NCBI GenBank assembly: GCA_945896935.1 | Contig: CAMDER010000002.1 | Coordinates: 1 to 32,942, forward strand | Direction: 5' to 3' | Length of the DNA: 32,942 nt | Source of the DNA: Bifidobacterium breve | GTDB taxonomy: Bacteria; Actinomycetota; Acidimicrobiia; Acidimicrobiales; Ilumatobacteraceae | Part shown: one piece after another, positions 32,723 to 32,942 of the stretch | Layout of the letters: every line of letters begins with the position of its first letter | Numbering within the stretch: the first letter of the stretch is position 1 | Notes under the pieces: generated by a model | What the model saw: only the letters and a program-made list of their open reading frames with translations | Database searches by the model: none | What the model was told of the DNA's origin: nothing | Position numbers and translations under genes: made by a program

Positions 32723-32809
32723 ATGTCAAAGAAGACCAAGAAGCGTAAGGCCAGGCTCCGCCGCTCAAAGGCGAACCACGGCAAGCGCCCCAACATGGGT
32801 CGCGGCTGA
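32723..32809 (+). CDS. Small ribosomal protein bL37-like
   Basis: A 28-residue basic peptide, MSKKTKKRKARLRRSKANH followed by GKRPNMGRG. The C-terminal ANHGKRPN motif and the Lys/Arg-rich N-terminal half match bL37, the tiny 50S protein found in mycobacterial ribosomes. Identification is from memory of that sequence. No ribosome binding site is visible; TAGGCT (32708-32713) ends 9 bases before ATG, so the mRNA may be leaderless. It lies 69 bases after the LAxTG gene on the same strand. Much too short for most gene callers. Confidence 0.75.
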   Translation: MSKKTKKRKARLRRSKANHGKRPNMGRG

Positions 32810-32931
32810 GGTCAATCTTTCTCGTTTCACCTGATCGTCCGGTCTCCCGGTACCAAGGTACGGGGTAGATATCTCACCGAGTCTCGTTTGGACTCATCAA
32901 ATCATTCACCTGTTCAAGGGATGTCATCGTC

Positions 32932-32942
32932 ATGACAACAAT
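32932..32942 (+). CDS. Possible start of the next gene
   Basis: The window ends with ATGACAACAAT; AAGGG lies about 12 bases upstream. A small GAGTC-7-GACTC hairpin (32879-32895) precedes it. Only three codons are visible, so nothing can be said about the product. Confidence 0.3.

Noticed and set aside
32544..32834. 96-residue plus-strand frame spanning the LAxTG and bL37 genes
   Set aside because: It runs out of frame with both recognised genes and has no domain.
1..32942. CRISPR array, insertion sequence, prophage or defence island
   Set aside because: No regularly spaced repeats, transposase, integrase or defence-type proteins were seen on either strand.

Overview
The window reads as a chromosomal segment of an actinomycete, most likely of the class Acidimicrobiia (an inference). 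The clues are two tiny ribosomal proteins typical of Actinomycetota (bS22-like at 23135-23230, bL37-like at 32723-32809), an FtsB/DivIC-type gene next to enolase, a two-domain L25/CTC protein, the order mfd / lipoprotein / mazG / eno / divIC, the order metG / tatD / cell-wall protein / ksgA / ispE, many GTG and TTG starts, and a protein with an LAxTG-type sortase signal. GC content is moderate by eye. Most genes lie on the minus strand in tightly packed, often overlapping operons. There is no gene-free stretch longer than 300 bases.

Layout. (a) 1-2860: the tail of one thiolase and a complete second thiolase on the plus strand, meeting a minus-strand FAD amine oxidoreductase and a PAP2-type membrane phosphatase. 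(b) 3839-11443: the three subunits of a form II, CoxL-type molybdenum hydroxylase. The large-subunit gene is separated from the small and medium subunit genes by a DrrA/DrrB-like ABC exporter (ATPase and two permeases), a possible gene remnant, and a BtuF-like binding protein. (c) 11550-19309: a conserved actinobacterial housekeeping block: divIC-like, eno, a tetrapyrrole methylase-MazG fusion, a SurA-like lipoprotein, mfd. (d) 19320-22997: pth, rplY/ctc, prs, a GlmU that lacks its acetyltransferase active site, and tRNA-Gln(TTG). (e) 23135-27737: bS22 (plus strand), then ispE, ksgA, a double-psi-barrel-like envelope protein, tatD and metG (minus strand). (f) 27815-32942: a thioesterase, a HAD phosphatase, rsmI, a DUF192 protein, ychF, an LAxTG surface protein, bL37, and possibly the first bases of one more gene.

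Functionally, blocks c to f are core information processing, nucleotide and cell-wall precursor supply, and translation quality control. Block b is the accessory part: a molybdenum hydroxylase of unknown substrate and an exporter. I see no CRISPR array, insertion sequence, phage or defence system. The observations most worth following are the GlmU truncation, the split cox-like cluster with a possible pseudogene nearby, the two tiny ribosomal proteins, the double-psi-barrel protein at the locus where Rpf is usual, the LAxTG protein, and several structured intergenic repeats.
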